DNA of 64,000 nt from Algisphaera agarilytica (GCF_014207595.1 NZ_JACHGY010000001.1:806001-870000); one strand, 5' to 3'. Positions 10,052 to 19,322 are shown, counted from the first letter of the stretch. Program-made: numbers and translations. The notes: generated by a model from the letters alone, not told the origin.

Positions 10052-11467
10052 ATGCCGAACCGTCTCTGCCTGCTAATGATCGCCGTCGCGGTGCTGCTGC
10101 TCGCCCCCACCACCCCCGCGGCGGCGGACAAGCCCAACATCATCGTGATCCTGGCCGACGACCTGGGCCACGCGGATGTCGGGTTCAACGGCTGCACCGA
10201 CTTCCCCACGCCACACCTCGACCGCTTGGCCGCTGGGGGCGTGAAGTTCACCATGGGTTACGCCAACCACTCGTTCTGCTCGCCCACCCGCGCCGCGCTC
10301 ATGACCGGCAAGTACCAGCAGCGGTTCGGCTACGAGCTCAACGTGCCCTACGCCCCCCGCGACAAGGTGGCGGGCCTGCCGGTGGAAGAAGTCACCATCG
10401 CCAAGCGACTCAAAGACGTCGGCTACACCACCGGACTCATCGGCAAGTGGCACCTGGGCGTCAGCTCGAACCACCACCCGCTCAAGCGCGGCTTCGACCG
10501 GTTCTACGGCATGATCGGCGGCGGCCACGACTACCTCTCGGTCGACAGCACCCGGCTCGACAACCCCTACTACCACGCGCTCATCGACAACAAGCAATAC
10601 GTCAACGTCGAGAAATACCTCACCCACCAACTCACCGACGAAGCGCTCGAGTTCATCGAAGACAGCAAGGACCAGCCGTTCTTCCTCTACCTCAGCTACA
10701 ACGCGCCGCACGGCCCGTTCCAGGCGCCGCAGAGCACGATGGATGAACTCAGCCACATCGAACACCGCTTCCGCCGGATCTACGGCGCGATGGTGGTGGA
10801 GATGGACCGCGGCATCGGCCGGGTGATGCAGAAGCTCGACGAGCTCGGGCTGGAGGAGAACACGCTGATCTTTTTCCAGAGCGACAACGGCGGGCCGGAG
10901 AAGGGATACAAGTCGGTGGAGGAGACGTGGGGCCTGACCGACAACTCGCCGTTCAAGGGCGGCAAGGGTTATCTGCATGAAGGCGGCATTCATGTGCCGT
11001 ACTTCCTGTATTGGCCCGGCAAGATCGAAGCGGGCCAGACCTACCCCTACCCCGCGCTGTCGATCGACATCACGCGCACAGCAGCCGCGGTGGCCGGGGC
11101 GGATGAGTCGGACATGGAAGGCGTAAACCTGATCGAATGCGTGACCGCCGACCCCGTGAAGGTGTCACACGAGCACATCTTCTTCCGTCAAAACAACAAC
11201 GTGATCTGGGCGGTGATCGACAAGGACGGCAACAAGCTGACCAAGCCCGGCGGCGATCCCGCACTGGAGCTCTACAACCTCCAGGACGATCTGGGCGAGT
11301 CGAAAAACCTGATCGAACAGCAGCCCGAGCTGGCCAAAGCGTTGCAAGAGGCGTACGACGCCTGGAACGCGGACAACGAGGCCACCCGCTTCGTGACCCA
11401 CGGCGAATACAACCGCCTGCTCGACGAGATGCACGGCTCGATCAGCAAGGGTCCCCCGAGCGAGTGA
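10052..11467 (+). CDS. Secreted sulfatase, formylglycine type
   Basis: A 471-residue S1-family sulfatase. A signal peptide (about residues 1-25) is followed by the metal-site ADD (36-37 region), then Cys76-Ser-Pro-Thr-Arg-Ala-Ala-Leu-Met-Thr-Gly, the motif whose Cys is converted to formylglycine. Further family features are GKWHLG, the FLYLSYNAPHGPF stretch and a late SDNGG. The start at 10052 is chosen because it begins the signal peptide; upstream codons in this frame read through AT-rich intergenic DNA. It is divergent from the GH16-like gene, so both probably act on one sulfated polysaccharide. No maturase is nearby. Confidence 0.95.
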   Translation: MPNRLCLLMIAVAVLLLAPTTPAAADKPNIIVILADDLGHADVGFNGCTDFPTPHLDRLAAGGVKFTMGYANHSFCSPTRAALMTGKYQQRFGYELNVPYAPRDKVAGLPVEEVTIAKRLKDVGYTTGLIGKWHLGVSSNHHPLKRGFDRFYGMIGGGHDYLSVDSTRLDNPYYHALIDNKQYVNVEKYLTHQLTDEALEFIEDSKDQPFFLYLSYNAPHGPFQAPQSTMDELSHIEHRFRRIYGAMVVEMDRGIGRVMQKLDELGLEENTLIFFQSDNGGPEKGYKSVEETWGLTDNSPFKGGKGYLHEGGIHVPYFLYWPGKIEAGQTYPYPALSIDITRTAAAVAGADESDMEGVNLIECVTADPVKVSHEHIFFRQNNNVIWAVIDKDGNKLTKPGGDPALELYNLQDDLGESKNLIEQQPELAKALQEAYDAWNADNEATRFVTHGEYNRLLDEMHGSISKGPPSE

Positions 11468-11507
11468 TTGCTGGGCGGAGCTTGCAGGGCATCGATACAC
11501 TGTGGCG

Positions 11508-11924
11508 ATGCGGAAGCGGATTCCCCTCATCCTGATGCTGGCGAGCGCACCACTGCTGCTCCCGGGGTGCGTGCAGCGGACGATCTCGATCACCTCGGAG
11601 CCGGCGGGCGCGTTGGTGTGGCTGAACGACCAGGAGGTCGGGCGTACACCGGTGGAGGTGCCGTTCAAGTGGTACGGGACCTACGACGTACGTCTGGAGA
11701 AGACGGGGTACGAGCCGAAGTGGACGACGGGCGAGGCGGAGATGCCGTGGTGGGAGTTGCCCGGGCCGGACCTGGTGGCGGAGATGCTGCCGGGGGCCGA
11801 GTCGCGTGTGAGCTGGCATTATGAGTTGACCCAGGAAGTGCCCGCCGCGGAACAGGATGTCCCCGCCCTCATCGACCGGGCCAAGCAGATGCGTCAGGAC
11901 ACCCGCGGCTTCGCGGACGATTGA
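11508..11924 (+). CDS. PEGA-domain lipoprotein
   Basis: A 138-residue protein with signal and lipobox (LILMLASAPLLLPGC), followed by a PEGA-like domain: ITSEPAGALVWLNDQEVGRT, then VPFKWYGTYDVRLEKTGYEP. PEGA domains are small beta folds found on surface proteins. The C-terminal 60 residues are acidic and unassigned. An in-frame GTG at 11502 is an alternative start. It follows the sulfatase by 40 bp on the same strand and could share its transcript. Confidence 0.8.
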   Translation: MRKRIPLILMLASAPLLLPGCVQRTISITSEPAGALVWLNDQEVGRTPVEVPFKWYGTYDVRLEKTGYEPKWTTGEAEMPWWELPGPDLVAEMLPGAESRVSWHYELTQEVPAAEQDVPALIDRAKQMRQDTRGFADD

Positions 11925-11966
11925 TCGACGCATCCCTCTGATCCCGCCCCACCACGCCGCAAGTAC

Positions 11967-12434
11967 ATGGCCCACCAACCGATTCAATTTGGCGACCACA
12001 AAGACTCCGACGACTTTGGCGAAGTCGTCGAGCCGCTGCCGCCCGGGCTGCGGCCAACCGCGTTGGACCTTAAGAAAGACACCGCGCTCACCATCACCTG
12101 GAGCGATGGGCGGGTGTCGGTCTATCCGGTGGGCTACCTCCGGAAAAATTCCCCCTCAGCAGAAGCCAAGGCGTTCCGAGAAAAACAAGCGGAGAACCCG
12201 CTCACGGTTCTTCCCACCTCGGCCTCGAACACCTCGGGAAAACCCTTCCAAGCGGAGAACGCCGAGCTGATCGGAAATTATGCGCTCCGCATCGAGTTTT
12301 CCGATGGACACCGCACAGGCCTCTACACCTGGGCCTACCTACGTGAAATCGACCCGGCCCAACACGGCTCACCCGATAATCACAATGAATCACAGACTCA
12401 CCAAACCCCGCCCGATCGAAAAACATCGTCCTAG
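11967..12434 (+). CDS. DUF971 domain protein
   Basis: A 155-residue protein with the DUF971 (gamma-butyrobetaine hydroxylase N-terminal-like) pattern: LTITWSDGRVSVYPVGYLR in the first half and YALRIEFSDGHRTGLYTWAY in the second. The domain is a small zinc-associated fold often linked to Fe-S or Mrp genes, but none is adjacent here. The C-terminal 25 residues are polar and unstructured. It is probably cytoplasmic. Confidence 0.8.
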   Translation: MAHQPIQFGDHKDSDDFGEVVEPLPPGLRPTALDLKKDTALTITWSDGRVSVYPVGYLRKNSPSAEAKAFREKQAENPLTVLPTSASNTSGKPFQAENAELIGNYALRIEFSDGHRTGLYTWAYLREIDPAQHGSPDNHNESQTHQTPPDRKTSS

Positions 12435-12507
12435 ACGTTTTTCCCTGCCCCACCCAGTAAATACGCCCGCATCCACGAAACGCTTTATGCGTTGCGCGTT
12501 TACACCG

Positions 12508-12540
12508 CTAACACTCTTCTAACTTAACAGTCGCTTAATC
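12508..12540 (+). promoter_or_regulatory. Possible Pho-box-like direct repeats upstream of the porin
   Basis: TTAACA (12524) and TTAATC (12535) are spaced 11 bp apart, and CTAAC repeats at 12508 and 12519 with the same spacing. An 11-bp phase of TTAACA-like half-sites is characteristic of PhoB/PhoP operators, and the downstream gene is a phosphate-type porin near phoBRU. This is pattern matching by eye, so it is weak evidence. Confidence 0.35.
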
Positions 12541-12646
12541 CTCACATGAGACTCGTACCCTTCCGCCAACCTAAGACCCCCCGGATGTCCGGGGCACGCA
12601 CTGGGGTGGCCTGCTACTCCTCTTTCTCTTTATGGAGACCCGATCG

Positions 12647-13978
12647 ATGCAACGTAAACTGACTACCGGTGTTCTCGCTGCGGCGCTTTTTTCGCCCGCC
12701 GTCGCGATGGGCGAAACTTCTGAGCTCGACGCGATGAAGGCCGAGCTCGCTGCGATGCGTGCCGAGCTGTCGCAAATCAAGGGTGGCTCGACCGCTCAAG
12801 CGACCGCCGACCTGCAGGCCGCGACCGACGCCGCCATGCTCGACGCCCAGTCGCGCATCAACTACGCCGCCGAAGAAATGACCGCCGGCCACAACGGCAA
12901 GAACTTCTTCCTCGAATCCGCCGACGGCGGCTTCAGCCTCGCCCTCTCGGGTCAAGGTCAATTCCGCTACATCTACAACCAACGCTCCAACGCCCCCGGC
13001 ACCGGCATCGACGACGGCGACAACCTCGCCGGCTTCCAACTCCGCCGCATGAAGCTCAAGGGCAAGGGCCACATCGCCGACCCCAAGGTCAGCTACAGCT
13101 TCAGCCTCGCTTCGAACCGTGACTCGAACAACACCGGCCTGGAATCCTTCACCCTCGGCTACAAGTTCGACAACGGCGTGGCCCTCAAGGCCGGCCGCTT
13201 CAAGGCCCCCTTCGCCTTCGACGAACTGACCAGCTCCAGCCGTCAGCAAGCCGTCGAACGTTCGCTCGTCAACGAGCAGTTCACCACCGGCCACACCGAA
13301 GGCATCCAAGTCGAATTCAAGCCCGTCGATGACCTGAAAGTCAAGGCGATGTTCAGCGACGGTGCCAACGCCGGCGAAGGCGGCAACGGCGACTTCAACG
13401 AAACCCCCGCCGACCTGGCCGTCACCGTCCGCGGCGACTACACCATCGGCGGCAGCAAGGGCTTCGCCAAGGACTACACCTCCTGGGTTGAAGACGAAAT
13501 GGGCATCAACATCGGTGCCGCGGTTCACCACGAAGTCGCCAAGACCGGCGTCAACCAAGCCACCGGCACCCTCGACGCCTTCACCCGTCTGACCGTCGAC
13601 GCCCTGTACAACAACGCCGGCCTGAGCCTCTTCGGTGCCGTCTACTTCGAAACCCAAGACGCCGTCACCGGTGGTGTTGAGTCGGACCCCTTCGGCCTGC
13701 TCGCCCAAGCCGGTTACACCATCGACGACACCTGGGAACCCTTCGTTCGCTACGAGTTCATAGACACCGACGTCGCCGGTGCTGACGAAATCAACGTCAT
13801 CACCGCCGGTGTGAACTACTACCTCAAGAAGCACTCGGCCAAGTTCACCGTCGACGGTGTCTTCGCCCTCGACCCGCTCACCGGCATCTCGGTCAGCGAC
13901 GGCCTGGGCCTCCAGCCCGACGCCCCCGGCGAAGACGGCCAGTTCGCCCTGCGTGCTCAGTTCCAGCTCTTGTTCTAA
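12647..13978 (+). CDS. Porin of the O/P (phosphate-selective) family
   Basis: A 443-residue outer-membrane beta-barrel. A signal peptide (MQRKLTTGVLAAALFSPAVAMG) is followed by a short coiled coil (SELDAMKAELAAMRAELSQI) typical of trimeric OprP-type porins, then alternating amphipathic strands and a final aromatic residue (FQLLF). Motifs such as FQLRRMKLKGKGHI and RFKAPFAFDELTS fit the O/P family. ATG at 12647 is chosen because GGAGA lies eight bases upstream. It is followed by a strong terminator. Its location by phoBRU supports phosphate uptake. Confidence 0.9.
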   Translation: MQRKLTTGVLAAALFSPAVAMGETSELDAMKAELAAMRAELSQIKGGSTAQATADLQAATDAAMLDAQSRINYAAEEMTAGHNGKNFFLESADGGFSLALSGQGQFRYIYNQRSNAPGTGIDDGDNLAGFQLRRMKLKGKGHIADPKVSYSFSLASNRDSNNTGLESFTLGYKFDNGVALKAGRFKAPFAFDELTSSSRQQAVERSLVNEQFTTGHTEGIQVEFKPVDDLKVKAMFSDGANAGEGGNGDFNETPADLAVTVRGDYTIGGSKGFAKDYTSWVEDEMGINIGAAVHHEVAKTGVNQATGTLDAFTRLTVDALYNNAGLSLFGAVYFETQDAVTGGVESDPFGLLAQAGYTIDDTWEPFVRYEFIDTDVAGADEINVITAGVNYYLKKHSAKFTVDGVFALDPLTGISVSDGLGLQPDAPGEDGQFALRAQFQLLF

Positions 13979-14009
13979 GGCCTGCTCGCTTAAGAACAGA
14001 CCCTACCGT

Positions 14010-14042
14010 AGGGCCCACGGCTTAATCGCCGTGGGCCTTTTT
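14010..14042 (+). terminator. Rho-independent terminator after the porin
   Basis: A perfect GGCCCACGGC/GCCGTGGGCC stem with a short TTAATC loop is followed directly by a TTTTT run. It lies 32 nt after the porin stop and before the convergent carbonic anhydrase gene. Confidence 0.92.
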
Positions 14043-14074
14043 CATGGACCTGGTCGATGGTGGCTCGCCGGTGC

Positions 14075-14800
14075 TTAGTTAGTCAGCGTAACACTGCCGT
14101 CCTGCAGCGAGTAGACCGCACCGACAATCTTGATCTCGCCGTTGTTTTCCATCTCGGTCAGGACCTCGCTGCGTTCGCGGATGTCGGCGATGACCAGCTC
14201 CACGTTCTTGTGGACCACTGCTTCGACGAAGGCGCTGTTCTTCGAATTGCGTTGATCGTCAGCGAAGCCGTCGACGCCCTCCACTGCCGGCTCGATGTGT
14301 GCGAGCAGGTCCGTCAGGTTGCCGAGCTCCACCCCGTCACACGCCCCCTTCACCGCACCACAGGCCTCATGGCCCAAGACCATCACCAGCTTCGAGCCGG
14401 CGACCTTGGTCGCGAACTCCATCGAGCCGATCTGCTCGGTGGTGGCGACGTTGCCCGCCACCCGACCAACAAACACATCGCCGATGCCCTGATCAAACAC
14501 CATCTCCACCGGGACGCGCGAGTCAAGGCAGGACAGGATCACCGCCTGGGGGTACTGGCCCGTCGAGCTGATGCTGACCCGCTCGGTGATGTTGGGTTCG
14601 GAAATGACGCCGCTGACATAACGCTCATTACCCTCCATCAAATCCGACAGCACCGCATCGGGGGTCAACGCGGCCTGCTGAGCCTGATCGATGGGGGCCT
14701 CACTGGCCTGCGGCGCGGCACAACCGGTCAGGGTTAACGCCGCGGCGATTAAAAAGCCCGAGGCGGCGGTGCTCGCTTTGCGGTGGGCGGTTTGAATCAT
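14075..14800 (-). CDS. Beta-class carbonic anhydrase, lipoprotein form
   Basis: A 241-residue zinc enzyme interconverting CO2 and bicarbonate. Beta-class ligands are visible: Cys91 in CLDSR with the Asp93/Arg95 dyad, then His144 and Cys147 in GHEACGAV. The N-terminus is a lipoprotein signal with Cys27 after LTLTG, so the enzyme should be anchored outside the cytoplasmic membrane, which is less usual for this class. It is convergent with the porin. A 200-bp intergenic region separates it from phoB. Confidence 0.92.
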   Translation of the reverse strand: MIQTAHRKASTAASGFLIAAALTLTGCAAPQASEAPIDQAQQAALTPDAVLSDLMEGNERYVSGVISEPNITERVSISSTGQYPQAVILSCLDSRVPVEMVFDQGIGDVFVGRVAGNVATTEQIGSMEFATKVAGSKLVMVLGHEACGAVKGACDGVELGNLTDLLAHIEPAVEGVDGFADDQRNSKNSAFVEAVVHKNVELVIADIRERSEVLTEMENNGEIKIVGAVYSLQDGSVTLTN

Positions 14801-15066
14801 AATTTTGCCTTTCAGTTAGAAGTTCTGGCTCTGAGAAATGGGTTGCAGACTAGGGTTATGCCGGACAAAAACCGTAACCCCGGACTCTAGCGCGAGTAAA
14901 GACGATTTCCCGGAAACCAGGACAATTATTTGCGTCCCGGAGGGCTCGGAACCCGCAGCGTAACGGGGGCTCTCGTAAGGATGAATGTCAGTTTTCCGTG
15001 AGCAACGTAGGGAATATGAATCGGTCTGCTACATTCTCCAGCGATCAATCGAAAGGTGCCTGCCCG

Positions 15067-15753
15067 ATGCCAGATCTGAAAGTTCTGCTAGTTGAAGACG
15101 AGCGCGACCTGCTCGAACTTCTGAAATACAACCTCGACCGCGAAGGCTACGACGTCGTCACCGCCGAGACCGGCGAGGACGGCCTCAAGCTCGTCCGCAA
15201 CCAGCCGCCGGACCTGATCCTGCTGGACCTCATGCTGCCCTCGATGGACGGCCTGGAGGTCTGCCGCAGCCTCAAGTCCAAGGCCGAGACCGCCGACATC
15301 CCCGTGATCATGCTCACCGCCAAGGGCGAAGAGAGCGACATCGTCCAGGGCCTCGAGCTCGGGGCCGACGACTACATCACCAAGCCCTTCAGCCCGCGCA
15401 TCCTCATGGCCCGCATCAAGGCCGTGCTGCGTCGGGCCGACGTCGACGGCGAAGAGCGCCGCGTGCTCGAGTCCGCCGGCGTGCGAGTCGACCTGGAGCG
15501 CCACGAAGTCACCGCCGAGGGCGAGCCGGTCGACCTGACCGCCACGGAGTTCAAGCTGCTCACGCTCTTGGTCTCCCGCCCCGCCCGCGTGTTCACCCGC
15601 CAGCAGATCATCGACTCGCTGCATGAAGGCTTCGCCGCCGTCACCGACCGCAGCGTCGATGTACAAGTGGTGGCCCTGCGTCGCAAGCTCGGGCCCGCCG
15701 CGGGCAAGCGGATCGAGACGGTCCGCGGCGTGGGCTATCGGTTCAAGGACTGA
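15067..15753 (+). CDS. phoB: Phosphate response regulator PhoB-like
   Basis: A 228-residue OmpR/PhoB-family regulator. The receiver domain (1-120) has the acidic pocket Glu10/Asp11, phospho-acceptor Asp54 (LILLDLMLPSMDG), the Thr in MLTAKGE, and Lys in YITKPF. The DNA-binding winged helix covers ~130-228 (ATEFKLLTLLVSRPARVFTR, GVGYRF). ATG at 15067 is chosen because it begins the receiver fold and GAAAGG lies upstream; earlier in-frame ATGs add unconserved residues. PhoR and PhoU follow, which supports the assignment. Confidence 0.93.
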   Translation: MPDLKVLLVEDERDLLELLKYNLDREGYDVVTAETGEDGLKLVRNQPPDLILLDLMLPSMDGLEVCRSLKSKAETADIPVIMLTAKGEESDIVQGLELGADDYITKPFSPRILMARIKAVLRRADVDGEERRVLESAGVRVDLERHEVTAEGEPVDLTATEFKLLTLLVSRPARVFTRQQIIDSLHEGFAAVTDRSVDVQVVALRRKLGPAAGKRIETVRGVGYRFKD

Positions 15754-15837
15754 TTCCACACACAAAGTTATTTCTACAAACGGGCCGGCCCGGGTTACGA
15801 TATTTCGTAGCCCATCTGAAATATCGTCCGTCCCGCC

Positions 15838-17163
15838 GTGGATCGAAACCCACCGTTTTTCACGTTCATGCAAACCGCCCTCATCATCCTGCTGACAGTC
15901 TTGCTGGTCGCTGCGGTCCTGACCGCGGTGACGCTCGGCCGGCGGCTGCGCCGATTGAAAGAGGGGCTGACGGGTCAGCGTGAACACAACCGCCAACTCG
16001 CCGAGCGTCTGACCACGGTCGAGCGCCGCCGCAGCGAACTCGAGGCGGTGCTGTCGTCGATGGTCGAGGGCGTCGCCGCGATCGACACCGAAGAGCGTTT
16101 GATCAGCCTGAACCGCGCCGCGGCGTTGATGCTGTCGCTCGACCCCAAGCGTGCGGTCGGCCGTTCGATCCAGGAAGTCGTCCGCAACGCCTCGCTGCAG
16201 TCGCTGGTCACCGAGGCGTTGGGCAGCCAGGCCAACACCCCCGCCACCCGCGAACTCAGCCTCCGGCTGAACCCGGGGTCGAGCACGGACGACCGGTCGA
16301 TCCAGGCCCAGGCCGCCCCTGTCCGCGACGCCGAGGGCCGGCAAGTCGGGGCCGTGGTCGTGCTCCACGATGTTACCCGGCTGCGCCGGCTCGAGTCGGT
16401 CCGCCGCGACTTCGTCGCCAACGTTTCCCACGAGATCAAGACCCCGATCAGCGCGATCAAGGCCGCGGTCGAAACCCTGATCGACGACGAGCAGATGCCC
16501 GTCCCCGCCCGGCAGAACTTCACCGGCATCATCGCCCGCCAGACCGAACGCCTCGACGCGATTATCGAAGACCTGCTCAGCCTGACCCGCCTCGAGCAGG
16601 AAGGGGCCACGGTCTCCGACGAGATCGAAGCCCACGCCGTCGAGCCGGTGATCCGCGCCGCCTGCGAGACCTGCCACGCCAAGGCCCAGGCCAAGTCGAT
16701 CACGCTGAAGATCGAGGCCGAGCCGTTGCGGGCCCAGGTCGTGCCCACGCTGCTGGAGCAGGCGCTGGTAAACCTGATCGACAACGCGATCAAGTACAGC
16801 CCGGAAGACACCACCGTCGTCATCTCCGCCGAGCGCCGCAACGACGACGCGGTCCTGGCCGTCACCGACGAAGGCCGCGGCATCGAACCCGAGCACCTGC
16901 CCCGCGTGTTCGAACGCTTCTACCGCACCGACCGTGCCCGCAGCCGACAACTCGGCGGCACCGGCCTGGGCCTTTCCATCGTCAAGCACATCGCCGAGAC
17001 CATGGGCGGCAAAGCCAGCGTTCGCAGCCAACTGAGCAAGGGCAGCACATTCACGCTGACCTTCCGCGCCGGCACCCAGAACGCCGCAGCCAAGCCGTCC
17101 ACGGGTTCGGCCGTCGCCGGCGTTGTCCACCCCGCCGAACCGCCCACCACCGAATCCGCATAA
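15838..17163 (+). CDS. phoR: Phosphate sensor histidine kinase PhoR-like
   Basis: A 441-residue membrane kinase. One transmembrane helix lies near the N-terminus (~12-33), then a coiled-coil linker, a PAS domain (~66-185), a HisKA domain with His198 in VSHEIKTP, and a HATPase domain with N-box LIDNAIKYSP, GRGIEPEHLPRVFERF and GTGLGLSIV. There is no large periplasmic sensor, as in E. coli PhoR. The start could also be the ATG 30 bp downstream. It lies 84 bp after phoB. Confidence 0.92.
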   Translation: MDRNPPFFTFMQTALIILLTVLLVAAVLTAVTLGRRLRRLKEGLTGQREHNRQLAERLTTVERRRSELEAVLSSMVEGVAAIDTEERLISLNRAAALMLSLDPKRAVGRSIQEVVRNASLQSLVTEALGSQANTPATRELSLRLNPGSSTDDRSIQAQAAPVRDAEGRQVGAVVVLHDVTRLRRLESVRRDFVANVSHEIKTPISAIKAAVETLIDDEQMPVPARQNFTGIIARQTERLDAIIEDLLSLTRLEQEGATVSDEIEAHAVEPVIRAACETCHAKAQAKSITLKIEAEPLRAQVVPTLLEQALVNLIDNAIKYSPEDTTVVISAERRNDDAVLAVTDEGRGIEPEHLPRVFERFYRTDRARSRQLGGTGLGLSIVKHIAETMGGKASVRSQLSKGSTFTLTFRAGTQNAAAKPSTGSAVAGVVHPAEPPTTESA

Positions 17164-17249
17164 TCCCCAAAAGATGGCGCAAGCCTTACCGGGGATTGTT
17201 AAACTCGAATGTTCCGGTTTACCTGTCCCCGTCGTTTTGAAAGTTCATC

Positions 17250-17960
17250 ATGCCTATCTTCCTGCAACGCCAAATCAACACGCTCAAGAAGATGCTGCTG
17301 AGTCTCGGCGCGCTCTGCGAAGAGCAAGTGCGCGACTCCATCGAAGCGGTGGTTACCCGTGATGTCGAGCTCGCCCAACGCGTCGTCGAAGGCGACAAGA
17401 AGATCGACCTCCTGGAAATCGAGATCGAAGAAGAGTGCCTCCACACCCTGGCGCTCCACCAGCCGGTGGCGTTCGACCTGCGCTACGTCGTGGCGGTGTT
17501 GAAGATGAACAACGACCTGGAGCGCATCGGCGACCACGCCAAATCCATCGCCGAGCAGGCCAAGTACCTCGCCGAGGAGGGGCAGGTCAACGAGCCGCCG
17601 TTCGATCTCAACGCGATGGGCCGACGGGTCGAGCAGATGCTCCGCCACGCCCTGGACGCGGTGGTGAACATCGACGTCGAGGTGGCCCACCAGGTCCGCG
17701 TGCTCGACGACGAAGTCGACATCATGCACGCCTCGATGTACGGCCGGGCCATCGAGCTGATGCGTGAAAACCCACACCAGACCGAGCAGATGGTGCACTA
17801 CATCAGTGTCAGCCGACAGCTCGAACGCATCGCCGACCACGCCTGCAACATCGCCAAGGATGTGCTCTACATCACCGAAGGCGAGATCCCGCGCCACGGC
17901 CAGATCCGCCGGGAAAACGCGGTCGAGGCCGCGTCCGAGGGCGAAGGCGAAAACGCCTGA
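17250..17960 (+). CDS. phoU: Phosphate signalling protein PhoU
   Basis: A 236-residue all-helical protein made of two PhoU repeats, each with an E/DxxxD metal-binding region: LERIGDHAKSIAEQAKYL (first) and LERIADHACNIAKDVLYITE (second). In known systems PhoU links the Pst transporter to PhoR and prevents runaway phosphate uptake. It follows phoR by 86 bp. No pstSCAB genes are in the window, so the partner transporter lies elsewhere. The C-terminal tail is short and acidic. Confidence 0.95.
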   Translation: MPIFLQRQINTLKKMLLSLGALCEEQVRDSIEAVVTRDVELAQRVVEGDKKIDLLEIEIEEECLHTLALHQPVAFDLRYVVAVLKMNNDLERIGDHAKSIAEQAKYLAEEGQVNEPPFDLNAMGRRVEQMLRHALDAVVNIDVEVAHQVRVLDDEVDIMHASMYGRAIELMRENPHQTEQMVHYISVSRQLERIADHACNIAKDVLYITEGEIPRHGQIRRENAVEAASEGEGENA

Positions 17961-18045
17961 GCGCGCAGGCGACGTTGGCCGATGACGTAGGAGAGGAGAA
18001 GCGGGCCGCTTTCGTGGTCCGGTAATCTCCTGCGAGGACCACGCC

Positions 18046-18621
18046 ATGGCCAAGATGCAACCCCTCGACGTCGCGATCGAGAGCATGACCTTTGTCGCCC
18101 AGGCTCAGGGCTTTGCCGAGCCCGCGCCCGCGCCGACCGACGAGGACATCTGCGAGGCCCAGGAAGTCTTGGGCGTCCCCCTGCCGCCGAGCTACATCGA
18201 GTTCATGGAGCGGGCCGGGGAAGTCCTGCTGCCCGACTGGGACCTCTACTGGGTCGGCGGATGCGACCTGACCACCCGCCGCAACCTCGTCATCGCCAAC
18301 GAACTCGAACGCGACCACGACAGCTCGCCCCTGCCCGCTTTCCTCATCGCCTTCTGCGACGACGGCAACGGCGACCAGTACTGCTTCGACACCCGCACCC
18401 GCACCGTCGCCGGCAGCGACCAGAGCGTCGAGCTCGAAGGCGAAGTCGGCATCGGCGAACGTGCCGACCCCGCCACCGACCCCTTCAACATGCAGGCCCT
18501 GGAATACCCCATCGTCCTGTGGGACCGCGACCAGGGCCTCAGCCAGATCCGCGACGGCCTCTACGTCGTCGCCACCGACTTCATCGATTGGCTCAAGGGC
18601 CAGGTGCATGAGTCGACGTGA
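18046..18621 (+). CDS. SMI1/KNR4 (SUKH) family protein
   Basis: A 191-residue protein with the SUKH pattern: EAQEVLGVPLPPSYIEFMER early, then DLYWVGG, LPAFLIAFCDDGNGDQYCFD in the core, and a terminal FIDWLKG. SUKH domains are immunity proteins for contact-dependent toxins in many bacteria, but also occur as stand-alone housekeeping proteins. No toxin gene is adjacent, so an immunity role is not supported here. It is probably cytoplasmic. Confidence 0.8.
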   Translation: MAKMQPLDVAIESMTFVAQAQGFAEPAPAPTDEDICEAQEVLGVPLPPSYIEFMERAGEVLLPDWDLYWVGGCDLTTRRNLVIANELERDHDSSPLPAFLIAFCDDGNGDQYCFDTRTRTVAGSDQSVELEGEVGIGERADPATDPFNMQALEYPIVLWDRDQGLSQIRDGLYVVATDFIDWLKGQVHEST

Positions 18622-18656
18622 TTGTGTCGTGAACTGCGAAATTGAATGAAGCATCT

Positions 18657-18757
18657 TCTCCCCTCCCTTGAGGGAGGGGCCGGGGGAGGGTGCCGAGCAC
18701 CCGTGACTTCCCCCCAACACGACGCCCTCCCCTAACCCCTCCCTCAAGGGAGGGGAA
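18657..18757. repeat. Palindrome pair of the CCCTCCC/GAGGGAGGGG family
   Basis: A palindrome CTCCCTTGAGGGAG with an adjacent GGGCCGGGGGAGGG run (18657-18691) is followed by an inverted copy (18724-18757). Related single copies occur at 26169-26201 and 28149-28188. It occupies the gap between the SUKH and MGMT genes. Confidence 0.75.
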
Positions 18758-18803
18758 TCAATCGGCCGCAACGCAGTCTCTACCGATGCGCTAAACTTAG
18801 CTC

Positions 18804-19322
18804 ATGTCCCCCACCGCCCACACCACGATCAACTCCCCCGTGGGCCCCCTGCGTCTCTGCGCCACCGACACCCACCTCACCCGCATCGACTTCGTCCACG
18901 GCCGAAAGATCACCCCCCTGCCCGACGACGCGACCGCGGTGCAACACGCCGACGACCACCCGGTCTTCGTCGAAACCGCACGCCAACTCGCCGCCTACTT
19001 CGCCGGCGAATCCGAAACCTTCGACCTGCCCCTCGCCCCCCAGGGCACCGAGTTCCAGCTCCGCGTCTGGCAACAGCTCCGCCTCATCCCCTTCGGCACC
19101 ACCATCTCCTACGGCCAACTCGCCCAGCGCCTGGGCCAACCCAACGCCAGCCGCGCCGTCGGCCTGGCCAACGGCAACAACCCGCTGTCCATCGTCGTGC
19201 CCTGCCACCGCGTCATCGGTGCCGACGGCTCGCTCACCGGCTTCGGCGGCGGCATCGACACCAAACGCCAACTCCTCGAACTCGAATCGCCCAGCCTGTT
19301 TGCGCTATCGAAGACAACCTAA
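18804..19322 (+). CDS. ogt: Methylated-DNA--protein-cysteine methyltransferase
   Basis: A 172-residue suicide DNA-repair protein that takes the methyl group from O6-methylguanine. The active site is Cys134 in [10 protein letters not shown], with the upstream helix-turn-helix region [23 protein letters not shown] and the preceding FQLRVWQQL. The length matches Ogt/MGMT without an Ada domain. It is cytoplasmic and monocistronic, flanked by repeat-rich DNA upstream. Confidence 0.95.
   Translation: MSPTAHTTINSPVGPLRLCATDTHLTRIDFVHGRKITPLPDDATAVQHADDHPVFVETARQLAAYFAGESETFDLPLAPQGTEFQLRVWQQLRLIPFGTTISYGQLAQRLGQPNASRAVGLANGNNPLSIVVPCHRVIGADGSLTGFGGGIDTKRQLLELESPSLFALSKTT

Noticed and set aside
18046-18621. 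SUKH protein as the immunity part of a toxin system
   Set aside because: No toxin, Rhs or secretion gene lies next to it; the neighbours are phoU and ogt.
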